Shown here one piece after another: positions 33,654 to 43,252 of a DNA stretch of 53,331 bases (position 1 is the first letter of the stretch; the number at the start of each line of letters is the position of its first letter). The stretch is from Arenibacter amylolyticus (GTDB taxonomy: Bacteria > Bacteroidota > Bacteroidia > Flavobacteriales > Flavobacteriaceae). The notes beneath the pieces were generated by a model. That model was not told the DNA's origin. It worked only from the letters and a program-made list of their open reading frames with translations, and searched no databases. The position numbers and the translations under genes were made by a program. The stretch is from NCBI RefSeq assembly GCF_002150785.1, contig NZ_MTAZ01000053.1, positions 1 through 53,331 of the forward strand. The letters run 5' to 3'.

Positions 33654-34844
33654 ATGAAAACAGCATATATAGTAAAAGCATATAGAACAGCGGTAGGAAA
33701 GGCACCAAGAGGGGTCTTCCGTTTTAAACGAACCGATGAATTGGCAGCGGAAACCATCGAATATATGATGAAAGAACTGCCACAATTGGACAAAAAACGA
33801 ATTGATGACGTAATTGTAGGGAACGCCATGCCAGAAGGCTCTCAGGGTCTAAATATGGCCCGACTCATATCTTTGATGGGGTTAGACATCGTAGATGTTC
33901 CCGGGGTGACCGTCAATCGTTTTTGTGCCTCTGGGATTGAAACCATAGGAGTAGCCACCGCCAAGATTCAGGCCGGGATGGCCGATTGTATCATTGCAGG
34001 AGGTGCCGAAAGCATGAGTGCGGTCCCTATGACGGGCTACAAAACGGAGCTGAACTACGACTTGGCAAAATCTGGTCACGAAGATTATTACTGGGGAATG
34101 GGGAATACGGCCGAAGCCGTTGCCAAGCAGTTTAAGGTATCTAGGGAGGATCAGGACGAGTTTGCCTACCAATCTCATATGAAAGCCCTAAGGGCACAGG
34201 CAGAAGATCGCTTCCAGAGTCAGATTGTACCCATAGATGTAGAGCAGGTGTACGTAGACGAGAATGGAAAGAAAGCCACTAAAAACTACACGGTTACCAA
34301 AGATGAAGGTCCGCGTAAAGGAACCAATTTGGAGGCCTTAGCAAAGCTCCGCCCAGTATTTGCCGCCGGAGGGAGCGTTACCGCCGGGAACTCGTCCCAA
34401 ATGAGTGATGGAGCAGCCTTTGTAATGGTAATGAGTGAGGAGATGGTCAAGGAATTAAACTTAGAGCCGATTGCCAGATTGGTAAATTATGCGGCCGCAG
34501 GGGTAGAACCGCGGATTATGGGCATTGGTCCGGTAAAAGCAATTCCAAAAGCATTAAAACAAGCGGGATTAAAGCAAGACGATGTATCTCTAATTGAACT
34601 CAACGAGGCTTTTGCCTCCCAATCTATCGCCGTAATAAGGGAATTAGACCTTAATCCAGACATCGTGAATGTAAACGGTGGCGCCATCGCCCTTGGTCAC
34701 CCCCTAGGTTGTACTGGAGCAAAGCTATCCGTACAATTGTTCGATGAAATGAGAAAGCGGGATATGAAAGGTAAATATGGTATGGTAACCATGTGTGTGG
34801 GAACCGGACAAGGAGCAGCTGGTATTTTTGAGTTCCTTAATTAG
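33654..34844 (+). CDS. fadA: Acetyl-CoA acyltransferase (3-ketoacyl-CoA thiolase)
   Basis: A 396-residue thiolase catalysing the last step of beta-oxidation. The nucleophile C91 lies in [10 protein letters not shown]. The catalytic H349 is in [11 protein letters not shown] and the base C381 is in [11 protein letters not shown]. All three residues are present, and the length matches (about 390). It lies just after the IVS-like element; the fadE gene follows 105 bp downstream. The stop-to-start distance from fadN is 444 bp, because of the inserted element. Function is inferred from the operon and motifs; biosynthetic versus degradative thiolase cannot be separated by eye, but the fad context favours degradation. 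Confidence 0.94.
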   Translation: MKTAYIVKAYRTAVGKAPRGVFRFKRTDELAAETIEYMMKELPQLDKKRIDDVIVGNAMPEGSQGLNMARLISLMGLDIVDVPGVTVNRFCASGIETIGVATAKIQAGMADCIIAGGAESMSAVPMTGYKTELNYDLAKSGHEDYYWGMGNTAEAVAKQFKVSREDQDEFAYQSHMKALRAQAEDRFQSQIVPIDVEQVYVDENGKKATKNYTVTKDEGPRKGTNLEALAKLRPVFAAGGSVTAGNSSQMSDGAAFVMVMSEEMVKELNLEPIARLVNYAAAGVEPRIMGIGPVKAIPKALKQAGLKQDDVSLIELNEAFASQSIAVIRELDLNPDIVNVNGGAIALGHPLGCTGAKLSVQLFDEMRKRDMKGKYGMVTMCVGTGQGAAGIFEFLN

Positions 34845-34949
34845 AAAGGTTTTCTAAATAATAGTAATATCAACAAACAATAATTAATGTTAAACTATAA
34901 AAACCCCAGAACACCTGTGATTTAAAAGGCAGGTAGGGAAAAATGGCCT

Positions 34950-36755
34950 ATGGAAACTACAAATAAAGAAATCTTACGGGGAGGTCAGTTCCTTGTAAAA
35001 GAAACTAAATGTGAAGATGTTTTTACCTTGGAGGATCTCTCCGAGGAGCAAAAGATGATGCGGGAGAGCACAAAGGAATTTGTGGATAGGGAACTTTGGG
35101 CTCATTGGGAGCGTTTTGAAAAAAGGGATTACGCCTATACGGAAGAAGTAATGCGCAAGGCAGGGGAACTTGGACTCCTAAGTGTGGCCGTACCAGAAGC
35201 CTATGGTGGCATGGGCATGGGTTTTGTATCCACCATGTTGGTGTGCGATTATATTTCTGGAGCAACTGGATCTTTTAGCACCGCATTTGGCGCCCATACG
35301 GGGATAGGAACCATGCCAATTACCCTATATGGTACCGAGGAACAAAAACAAAAATACGTTCCCAAATTGGCTTCCGGGGAATGGTTTGGCGCTTACTGCC
35401 TTACGGAACCAGGTGCTGGCTCCGATGCCAATTCCGGAAAAACAAAAGCTGTGCTTACGGACGATGGGAAACACTACCTTATCTCCGGACAAAAAATGTG
35501 GATTTCCAATGCGGGATTCTGTAATTTATTCATTGTTTTTGCGCGAATTGAGGACGATAAGAATATTACCGGCTTTATAGTAGAAAACGACCCCAGAAAT
35601 GGCATTAGCATGGGTGAGGAAGAAAAGAAATTAGGAATCCACTCCTCCTCTACCCGACAGGTATTTTTTAACGAAACCAAGGTTCCGGTAGAAAATATGT
35701 TATCGGAGCGCGGCAATGGCTTTAAGATAGCTATGAACGCTTTAAATATTGGAAGAATTAAATTGGCAGCGGCCTGTTTGGAAGCACAAAGACGTGTAAT
35801 TGGTGAGGCTACGAAATATGCCAACGAAAGAATTCAGTTTAAAACTCCCATCGTAAATTTTGGTGCCATAAAAGCAAAACTCGCCGATATGGCCACCAAT
35901 TGCTACGCAGATGAAGCTGCTAGCTATAGGGCTGCTAAGAATATTGAAGATAGGATAGCTATGCGCCTGGCAGCTGGAAACACACACCAAGAAGCAGAAT
36001 TAAAGGGCGTGGAAGAATATGCTATTGAATGTTCTATCCTAAAAGTAGCGGTTTCAGAAGACGTACAAAACACCACGGACGAAGGGATCCAGATTTTTGG
36101 GGGAATGGGCTTTTCTGCCGATACACCTATGGAATCTGCCTGGAGGGATGCCCGTATTGCTAGGATATACGAGGGCACCAATGAAATAAATAGAATGTTG
36201 GTGGTAGGAATGCTGGTTAAAAAAGCCATGAAAGGCCATGTAGACTTATTGGGGCCAGCAACCCAGGTAGGCGAAGAACTTATGGGAATCCCATCTTTTG
36301 AGGCTCCCGATTTTTCGGAATTGTTTGCCGAGGAAAAGGACTTGGTGGCGCGACTCAAAAAGGTGTTTTTAATGGTTGCAGGAAGTGCTGTTCAAAAATA
36401 CGGTCCAGATTTGGAAAACCATCAGCAATTAATGTTATCGGCTGCAGATATCCTAATCGAAATCTATATGGCAGAATCTACCATCTTGAGAACGGAGAAA
36501 AATGCGAAACGTTTTGGGGAAGAGGCGCAGGCCACTCAAATTGCCATGTCTAGATTGTATTTGTACAATGCGGTAGATACTATTATTAGAAAAGGTAAAG
36601 AGGCAATTGTTTCATTTGCCGAAGGCGATGAACAACGCATGATGCTTATGGGACTCAGACGATTTACCAAGTATACCAATCAGCCCAATGTAGTTGCCCT
36701 ACGAAACCAAATTGCCGAAAGGGTAGCCGCGGATAATGGTTATAAATTCGACTAA
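34950..36755 (+). CDS. fadE: Acyl-CoA dehydrogenase (long, FadE-like)
   Basis: A 601-residue FAD flavoprotein catalysing the first beta-oxidation step. Seen: GLLSVAVPEAYGGMG (N-terminal domain), FAD-binding YCLTEPGAGSDANSGK and KMWISNAG, FNETKVPVENML, and IEGT-type motif RIYEGTNEINRMLVVGM near residue 410. Residues beyond about 450 form a C-terminal extra helical domain. Length fits B. subtilis FadE (594) more than short enzymes. A catalytic glutamate is consistent with the IYEGTNE motif. It ends the fad transcript; the terminator begins 21 bases after the stop. The electron acceptor (ETF) is not encoded in this window. Confidence 0.93.
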   Translation: METTNKEILRGGQFLVKETKCEDVFTLEDLSEEQKMMRESTKEFVDRELWAHWERFEKRDYAYTEEVMRKAGELGLLSVAVPEAYGGMGMGFVSTMLVCDYISGATGSFSTAFGAHTGIGTMPITLYGTEEQKQKYVPKLASGEWFGAYCLTEPGAGSDANSGKTKAVLTDDGKHYLISGQKMWISNAGFCNLFIVFARIEDDKNITGFIVENDPRNGISMGEEEKKLGIHSSSTRQVFFNETKVPVENMLSERGNGFKIAMNALNIGRIKLAAACLEAQRRVIGEATKYANERIQFKTPIVNFGAIKAKLADMATNCYADEAASYRAAKNIEDRIAMRLAAGNTHQEAELKGVEEYAIECSILKVAVSEDVQNTTDEGIQIFGGMGFSADTPMESAWRDARIARIYEGTNEINRMLVVGMLVKKAMKGHVDLLGPATQVGEELMGIPSFEAPDFSELFAEEKDLVARLKKVFLMVAGSAVQKYGPDLENHQQLMLSAADILIEIYMAESTILRTEKNAKRFGEEAQATQIAMSRLYLYNAVDTIIRKGKEAIVSFAEGDEQRMMLMGLRRFTKYTNQPNVVALRNQIAERVAADNGYKFD

Positions 36756-36776
36756 TTAACATTTAACAAAATGTAA

Positions 36777-36803
36777 AAAGCCGCTCCTTTCTGGAGCGGC
36801 TTT
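36777..36803. terminator. Bidirectional terminator, fad operon / dipeptidyl-peptidase
   Basis: A perfect 11-bp stem (36777-36787 with 36793-36803), a 5-nt loop, GC-rich core, and A/T tracts on both sides. It lies between the convergent fadE and dipeptidyl-peptidase genes. Confidence 0.93.
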
Positions 36804-36849
36804 ATTATTTATATATAGCGCTGAGTAAAAGTTAACTATGAGCGCCTAC

Positions 36850-38895
36850 CTAATTAACAGCTTCAAGAACTTGCGCCTTTAAAAAGTGAAACTTATCTGC
36901 ATATTCCAACATCTGAGATTCAAAGTTATCGGGCTGTGTTACCTTAACATCGGTAATTTCGCCAGCATCATCTACCTCCGCTACCAACACTGGATTTACA
37001 AATCCACTATAAGGAGCAGATGAAAATTGTGAATTCCTTTCCAACACTTCTGCATGGATCGCTTGGTCTACTTTTACCCCGTATCCTTCTACCAAATCTT
37101 GGGCAGCTTTAAAATCGCCTTCAGATTTCATTCGTTGCGTTTCCTGCAATAACTGACCAAACAATTCCCTTAATTTCTGATAGTCGTTAATATTGAAATA
37201 GGTCTTCCCATCTCTAGTAATCTTTTCAATTACATTATCGGCTTTTCCTTTCTCGTAAGCCCAAGCAGAAACCCACTGCCGGTTCACCATATGATCCTCC
37301 TCTATGTCGTCCCCAAGATTAATTCTGATCAACTGAGTCATTAAGCCATTTCGGATATAACCGTCATAGGCTGCTTTCCCCACTTTCTCCCAATCGTCTA
37401 CCAAACCAAGCTCCTGCAATTTAGGATCCATCAAATAGTAGAGTCCAATTAGGTCTGCTCTCCCCTCTTCAATGGTAGAAGCGTAATTTTTAAGGGTCTC
37501 TTTTGGCTGACCAATTCCCGGATTAATCTGTCCCGATGCATGACCTATAACCTCGTGTAGTGCTGTATGCAGCTTATCTGCTATTTCCCCGTATTGTTTT
37601 TCCAAAGCCACTTCCTCCTCGTCATTGGCAAATTCTTTTAACCTGCCAGTACCACCAGCATGGTTATAGGCATTAATGATATTGCCTAAGGAAACCGATT
37701 TACTGCCGTGTTGCTGCCTAATCCAGTTGTTGTTGGGAAGGTTTACCCCTATTGGTGTACTAGGGGATGCATCCCCTGCTTCGCCAGCAACATTTACAGT
37801 TTTATAGGAAACACCTACTACTTCCTTCTTTTTATGCTCTTGCAACAAGGGGGCATTATCCTCAAACCACTGCGCATTTTCGGATAAAACAGACATTTGT
37901 CTAGACATTTCAAAGTCTTTGATCTGCACAATGGACTCATAGGAACCTTTATATCCTTTTGGATCGTTATACACCTCTATAAAACCATTAATCCAATCTA
38001 TATTCCCAGAGGTGGTAGTAGCCCACTCTATACAGTACTGATCCCAGGTGTCCAAACTTCCGGTTTTATAATACTCAATGAGAAGTCCCAGGGTCTTTGC
38101 CTGCTTTTCGTTCTCTGCTACTTCCTGGGCTTTTTCTAACCATTTAATAATTTCGTCGATCGCCTCTCCATAGAGTCCGCCAGACTTCCAGACCTTTTCA
38201 ACCAATTGTCCGTTTTCCTTAACTAATTTAGAATTCAATCCAGTCTCTACTGGTTGGCCCTTTGGTCCTTTATAGGCTTTTTTATAAAAGGCTTCTACCT
38301 CCGCATCGGTGATAGACGGATCGTAAAAATTAACCGCTGAGGAAGCAACTATATCCACTCCTTTCTTCTTGTTCACCTTTTTGTTATCCTTATCATTGAA
38401 AATTACGTCAAAGGCTTCCCCTTGCAGCTCTGTATCGGTTTCTGCCAGAAGGAATTTTAAATACTCAGAAGAGAATTCGGGTTTAATCTTATCGTTGGAA
38501 TAGTGATGATGTATTCCGTTAGAAAACCACAATCGCTTAAGATAAACCTCAAAAGCCATCCAATCTGCCGTGTTTTTATCCCCTGTATAGTTGGTGTAAA
38601 TAGATTCCAAGGCATTTCTGATGGCAAGATTATGTCGGTAATTCTGATCCCATATGATATCCCTACCCGATAATCCGGCCTGCGTAAGGTAATAGACCAA
38701 TTTTTTTTCCTTAAGGCTTAATTCGTCAAAACCAGGAATCTGATACCTTAATATTTTAATATCGGCAAACTGATCCACCGAATAATCGAAAGCCTGTTCT
38801 GTTTCCAAAACGGGTTTGTCTACCTCTTTTTTTTCATTGCAGGATACAAATGCACCCAGCAATAAGGCGCTAACTGCCATTAATTTAATATTCAT
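36850..38895 (-). CDS. Dipeptidyl-peptidase III-like lipoprotein, M49
   Basis: A 681-residue metallopeptidase that removes dipeptides from N-termini. Lipoprotein signal with FVSC (Cys about 19), so it acts in the periplasm or at the outer membrane. The zinc site is the M49 six-residue motif HEVIGH (447-452, H447, E448, H452) plus the second motif EEGRAD (476-481). Bacteroides DPP III is cytoplasmic; lipidated forms like this occur in Flavobacteria. It may take part in peptide use. A 10-bp inverted repeat with one mismatch (38897-38906 with 38918-38927) lies directly before its start. Confidence 0.9.
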   Translation of the reverse strand: MNIKLMAVSALLLGAFVSCNEKKEVDKPVLETEQAFDYSVDQFADIKILRYQIPGFDELSLKEKKLVYYLTQAGLSGRDIIWDQNYRHNLAIRNALESIYTNYTGDKNTADWMAFEVYLKRLWFSNGIHHHYSNDKIKPEFSSEYLKFLLAETDTELQGEAFDVIFNDKDNKKVNKKKGVDIVASSAVNFYDPSITDAEVEAFYKKAYKGPKGQPVETGLNSKLVKENGQLVEKVWKSGGLYGEAIDEIIKWLEKAQEVAENEKQAKTLGLLIEYYKTGSLDTWDQYCIEWATTTSGNIDWINGFIEVYNDPKGYKGSYESIVQIKDFEMSRQMSVLSENAQWFEDNAPLLQEHKKKEVVGVSYKTVNVAGEAGDASPSTPIGVNLPNNNWIRQQHGSKSVSLGNIINAYNHAGGTGRLKEFANDEEEVALEKQYGEIADKLHTALHEVIGHASGQINPGIGQPKETLKNYASTIEEGRADLIGLYYLMDPKLQELGLVDDWEKVGKAAYDGYIRNGLMTQLIRINLGDDIEEDHMVNRQWVSAWAYEKGKADNVIEKITRDGKTYFNINDYQKLRELFGQLLQETQRMKSEGDFKAAQDLVEGYGVKVDQAIHAEVLERNSQFSSAPYSGFVNPVLVAEVDDAGEITDVKVTQPDNFESQMLEYADKFHFLKAQVLEAVN

Positions 38896-38896
38896 A

Positions 38897-38927
38897 ACAC
38901 CGATATTTATTTTGGTTATATTGGTGT
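38897..38927 (-). promoter_or_regulatory. Inverted repeat before the dipeptidyl-peptidase gene
   Basis: ACACCGATAT (38897-38906) faces ATATTGGTGT (38918-38927) with one mismatch. It begins 1 base upstream of the start codon and would form a hairpin in the leader of the minus-strand mRNA or an operator in DNA. Either reading is inferred. Confidence 0.35.
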
Positions 38928-39016
38928 AAAATTAACGATTCAGCATTTAAGGATAGGTGTTGCCCCCAATTTATTTAAGGTGATTTTCGGTGAAATGTAA
39001 CCAAAAAGGACAGCAT

Positions 39017-40834
39017 TTAAGTGTTTTTATGCTCCATAGACTCCATGAGATCCTCTTCACTATGCTTTTTAGAAAAGTTCATCGCACATTCTATTAAGGC
39101 TAAATGAGAATAGGCCTGCGGAAAGTTTCCTAACAATCTTTTAGTCTCAAAATCAATATCTTCACTAAACAGACCTAAATGATTACTATAGCTTAATAAC
39201 TGGTCAAAATGTGCCATCGCTTTTTCTTCCTCTCCAATTTTGAACAGGCTATTTATAAACCAAAAAGTACAAATGGTGAACGAGGACGATGGGATTCCAA
39301 AATCGTCTTCGTTCTTATAACGAAATAGCAATCCATCATGACATAAATCCTTTTCTATGGCATGCACCGTACTAACATATTTAGGATCTTTGGCATCTAT
39401 AAATCCGTAAGACTCCATTAATAACACTGAGGCATCCATATGGGGCGAGCCATAAGACTGTGTAAAGGCTTTTTTCTCCTCATTCCAGGCCTTCTCATAG
39501 ATATCCTCCCTAATTTCCTTTTCCAGGGCGCGCCATTTTTCAAGCTTATTTTCCTTCCCAAAGAATTCGGCCACTTTAATAGCCCTATCTACAGCCGTCC
39601 AGCATAAAACCTTGGAAAAGGTAAAATGTTGGTCTTCTGCCCTAAATTCCCAAATCCCCTTGTCTGGCTCCTGCCAGTGTTTGCCAACGATCCATACAAT
39701 ACCTTTGGTGATGCTCCAAAGCTCCTCTCCATTTTCAATATCTGTTCTAAACTCCATCAACTGCGTATAAATAACATCCATCAAGATGCCATATATATCG
39801 TTTTGTCGCTGCTTATAGGCGGCATTCCCCACCCTTACCGGGGTAGACCCCATATAACCGCTTAAATGATCTAAGGTTTGCTCCGTGAGTTTCTTCTCCT
39901 TATTAATGCCATACATAATTTGCAGCTTCTCGTCCTTATCTGGCATTAAATCGATTATAAATTGCAGGTATCTCTTGGCAATATTCATGTGGCCCAATTT
40001 AGACACCACCTTAATCACCATGGAAGCATCTCGAATCCAGCAAAAACGGTAATCCCAATTTCTTACCTCCCCTATAGTTTCGGGCAAGGAAGTGGTAGCG
40101 GCCGCCAATACGGCGCCAGATTTATCATAGCAAAGCATTTTAAGGGTAAGGGCACTTCGCTTTATCTGTTCTCTGTATTTTTTGTAGGTAGGCGTAGTAA
40201 ACGACCAATTAAGCCAATATACCTTGGTACGTTCCAATTCTAGGTATACTTTTTCTAGGTTAGGGGTCAGTATTTTTTCATTGTATCCCAAAAGAAAGTA
40301 CCCATCTTCTTCCAGGCGTATCTCCCCCCCATCCATCACCACTTGCTTATCGAAAGACGTATAAAGAAAAACCGTATCGAACTTCACATCTTTGGTAAGA
40401 CTTGCTATAAAGTTCTTTTTTATAAAGGACGTGGTCTCGCCTTGAGCATATTCCAATTTTGGATTATAATGCACCCTAAATACTGGATTTCCATAGACAT
40501 AACGGATATACCTAATGATTTCGGGAGGCGCGTAGTATCCACCTTCCAATCGGTGGTACCGAGGCATAAAATCGAGCACCTCAAAAATATTCACTCCGTC
40601 CGAATATCGGGTCACCAAAATTGCAGTGTCTGGAATATATTCTTGATTAATAGAGTAATTGTCATCTACCAGAATCTCGAAACTCCCTCCCTTTTTCTCG
40701 TCCAAAAGCTTGGCGAAAATAGAGGGCGAATCAAACTCAGGCAAGCAACACCAATCCAATGATCCGTGCTTGGAAATCAATGCTGCGCTTCTACAATTAC
40801 CTATTATACCATAATCCAAATTGTTCAATACCAT
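39017..40834 (-). CDS. Glycoside hydrolase family 15 protein, probably trehalase or glucoamylase-like
   Basis: A 605-residue cytoplasmic protein (no signal peptide). The N-terminal Trehalase-like domain is marked by YGIIGNCRSAALISKHGSLDWCCLPEF, typical of actinobacterial and flavobacterial GH15 proteins. The catalytic (alpha/alpha)6 barrel has GEVRNWDYRFCWIRDASM at about 256-273, YGSPHMDASVLLM and CTFWFINSLFKIG. Both general acid and base lie in this barrel but I cannot assign them with certainty. It is divergent from the trehalose synthase/phosphatase gene, 97 bp between starts, so trehalose turnover is a plausible substrate context. Glucoamylase or dextrin hydrolase are alternatives. Confidence 0.88.
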   Translation of the reverse strand: MVLNNLDYGIIGNCRSAALISKHGSLDWCCLPEFDSPSIFAKLLDEKKGGSFEILVDDNYSINQEYIPDTAILVTRYSDGVNIFEVLDFMPRYHRLEGGYYAPPEIIRYIRYVYGNPVFRVHYNPKLEYAQGETTSFIKKNFIASLTKDVKFDTVFLYTSFDKQVVMDGGEIRLEEDGYFLLGYNEKILTPNLEKVYLELERTKVYWLNWSFTTPTYKKYREQIKRSALTLKMLCYDKSGAVLAAATTSLPETIGEVRNWDYRFCWIRDASMVIKVVSKLGHMNIAKRYLQFIIDLMPDKDEKLQIMYGINKEKKLTEQTLDHLSGYMGSTPVRVGNAAYKQRQNDIYGILMDVIYTQLMEFRTDIENGEELWSITKGIVWIVGKHWQEPDKGIWEFRAEDQHFTFSKVLCWTAVDRAIKVAEFFGKENKLEKWRALEKEIREDIYEKAWNEEKKAFTQSYGSPHMDASVLLMESYGFIDAKDPKYVSTVHAIEKDLCHDGLLFRYKNEDDFGIPSSSFTICTFWFINSLFKIGEEEKAMAHFDQLLSYSNHLGLFSEDIDFETKRLLGNFPQAYSHLALIECAMNFSKKHSEEDLMESMEHKNT

Positions 40835-40931
40835 AAAAAACTAGTTCTAAAGGTTCAAAAAATAGGAAATACCCATGATTTTGTCGAAATTTAGGAAAAA
40901 TTAATAGCAAATTAACCTAAAAACTCATTTT

Positions 40932-43145
40932 ATGTCTAAAACTATCATAATCTCAAACAGGTTACCCGTTCAATTAAAAATTGATGATCGGCAAATCACA
41001 GCCACCCCCAGTGTTGGAGGATTGGCTACTGGAATGAAATCTGTACATGCTGGGGGAGATAGTCTTTGGATTGGGTGGAGTGGCTTAACGGATGAGGAAA
41101 TCCCAGATGGTCTGTCTCCAGCAATAGATGAAGCCCTAGCGAAGCACGGATCTTCCAAGGTAAGCTTAACTGAGGAGGAAGTAGACGGATTTTATTATGG
41201 GTTTAGTAATCGTACCATTTGGCCACTCTATCATTATTTTCTAGAATATTCCGAGTTTGAACTGGATAGCTGGAATATTTATAAGTCCGTGAACCAAAAA
41301 TTTGCCGATGCCATTCTGGATAAAGCCGGGGATGATGATATTATATGGGTACATGACTACCAATTGATGCTTGTCCCCCAGATGGTTAGAGAGCAACGCC
41401 CCAACATCTCTATAGGTTTCTTTCTACATATTCCCTTTCCTTCTTATGAGATTTTTAGAACCCTACCATGGCGTAAAGAAGTACTGCAAGGCCTATTAGG
41501 AGCAGATCTAATAGGGTTTCACACCTATGATTACGAGCGACATTTTTTAAGTTCGGTTAGACGACTATTGCGTCTAGAAGTAAGCTTTAATGACATTCAC
41601 TTGGACGATAGGGTTATAAAAGTGGACTCCTTTCCAATGGGCATCGATTATAAAAAGTTTAGTGAGGCTGCTAAAAAGCATCATGAAAATAAGGAAGAAG
41701 ATAAGTCCGAACTGCAAAAACGTCTAGATCGGCACAAACAAAATCAGCCGGAGGCCAAGTTTATCCTTTCTATAGACCGATTAGATTATTCCAAAGGCAT
41801 TGCCAAACGTCTAAAGGCTTTCGAATATTTTTTAAACAAACACCCTCAGTACAAAGAAAAGGTTAGACTCATTGTCTTGGCTGTTCCCTCTAGATCTAAC
41901 GTGCCTCAATACCAATTACTGAAAAAGGAAATAGACGAGCTGGTAGGGCGAATCAATGGGGAATTTTCCACTGTGAGCTGGACCCCTATCTGGTATTTTT
42001 ATCGTTCCATGCCATTTAACAATCTAATAGACCTATATACTTCCAGTGATATTGCTTGGTTAACCCCCATCCGGGATGGTATGAACTTGGTAGCCAAAGA
42101 ATATATCGCCACCAGAACAGATAAGACCGGAGTGCTTATTCTGAGTGAGATGGCAGGCTCTGCCAACGAAATGAACGAATCCCTTCTTATCAACCCAAAT
42201 AACTTTGAAGAAATATCAGATGCTCTCCTACAGGCGATTACCATGCCCGCGGAAGAACAGCAAGCAAGAAATAGTGTATTACAGAAAAGGTTAGAGCGAT
42301 ACAACGTAGAGAAATGGGCGAACGACTTTATGAATTCCCTGATGGAGCAAAAGAAAAATGAATCTCAACATAAATCGCGAAGGCTATCTACTAATAGAAC
42401 CAATAGAATAGTAGAGAAATACCGCGCTGCTAACAGGAAACTATTGTTTTTGGATTATGACGGAACCCTGGCCGGATTTCAGAACGACCCACAAAAAGCA
42501 AGTCCGGACAAGGAGTTGTATGTTCTACTGGATAAGCTTGCAGCCATGAAAAATACCGATATGTATTTAATAAGCGGGAGAGACAAAGAAACTTTCTCCA
42601 AATGGTTTTTACCCAACAAGTACAATATGATAGTAGAGCACGGCGTATGGATTTCGCAAAATGGAGAGGATTTTAGAATGCTGGAAAATGTTAAAAAAGA
42701 CTGGATGGATAAGATTCTTCCCGTATTGGAGTCTTTTGTAGATAGGACCCCAGGTAGTTTTATAGAACAAAAGAACTACTCTTTGGCATGGCATTACCGG
42801 AATACAGACCCCGATTTTGGCCTGAAACGTGCCACAGAACTAAACACCGTACTTACCAGCCTTATTGCCAATGATGACCTAAGTGTTCTAAACGGTAACA
42901 AGGTCATGGAAATAAAGAGCAGCAATGTAAACAAAGGACGTGCCGCCATGCGGGTATTCTCCGAAAAGGAGTACGATTTTGTTTTTGCTATAGGGGATGA
43001 CTGGACCGATGAGTTTATGTTCCAAGAACTCCCAGATTGGGCTACTACAGTAAAGGTGGGGCGCCACAAGACCCAAGCCAATTTTTATGTGGACGGAATT
43101 TCCAAAGTAAGAGAATTAATTGAAAGGTTTACGGAAGAAAACTGA
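40932..43145 (+). CDS. otsAB: Bifunctional trehalose-6-phosphate synthase/phosphatase
   Basis: A 737-residue fusion making trehalose from UDP-glucose and glucose-6-phosphate, then dephosphorylating. The OtsA GT20 part (about 1-475) carries VHDYQLMLVPQM, the donor site DRLDYSKGIAKRL and RDGMNLVAKEY. The linker ends at about 500. The OtsB HAD phosphatase part (about 503-737) begins with LFLDYDGTL (nucleophile D508, D510) and has GDDWTDEFMF. It is divergent from the GH15 gene. It is cytoplasmic, likely for osmoprotection or storage. Single-chain OtsAB is common in Bacteroidota and eukaryotes but rare in enterobacteria. Confidence 0.95.
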   Translation: MSKTIIISNRLPVQLKIDDRQITATPSVGGLATGMKSVHAGGDSLWIGWSGLTDEEIPDGLSPAIDEALAKHGSSKVSLTEEEVDGFYYGFSNRTIWPLYHYFLEYSEFELDSWNIYKSVNQKFADAILDKAGDDDIIWVHDYQLMLVPQMVREQRPNISIGFFLHIPFPSYEIFRTLPWRKEVLQGLLGADLIGFHTYDYERHFLSSVRRLLRLEVSFNDIHLDDRVIKVDSFPMGIDYKKFSEAAKKHHENKEEDKSELQKRLDRHKQNQPEAKFILSIDRLDYSKGIAKRLKAFEYFLNKHPQYKEKVRLIVLAVPSRSNVPQYQLLKKEIDELVGRINGEFSTVSWTPIWYFYRSMPFNNLIDLYTSSDIAWLTPIRDGMNLVAKEYIATRTDKTGVLILSEMAGSANEMNESLLINPNNFEEISDALLQAITMPAEEQQARNSVLQKRLERYNVEKWANDFMNSLMEQKKNESQHKSRRLSTNRTNRIVEKYRAANRKLLFLDYDGTLAGFQNDPQKASPDKELYVLLDKLAAMKNTDMYLISGRDKETFSKWFLPNKYNMIVEHGVWISQNGEDFRMLENVKKDWMDKILPVLESFVDRTPGSFIEQKNYSLAWHYRNTDPDFGLKRATELNTVLTSLIANDDLSVLNGNKVMEIKSSNVNKGRAAMRVFSEKEYDFVFAIGDDWTDEFMFQELPDWATTVKVGRHKTQANFYVDGISKVRELIERFTEEN

Positions 43146-43252
43146 TTGGGAAATCGCTAGATGCACCTAAAAGGAAAAGAAGGTATCCTAGTGGACTCCC
43201 TATAATTTTCATTCTCAACCAAAATTAAATAACCAAATCTCAAAATTGAACC

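Noticed and set aside
33205-33654. The inserted unit as a classical insertion sequence
   Set aside because: There is no transposase, and the encoded protein is a 108-residue four-helix bundle, so an IVS-like element is the better description.
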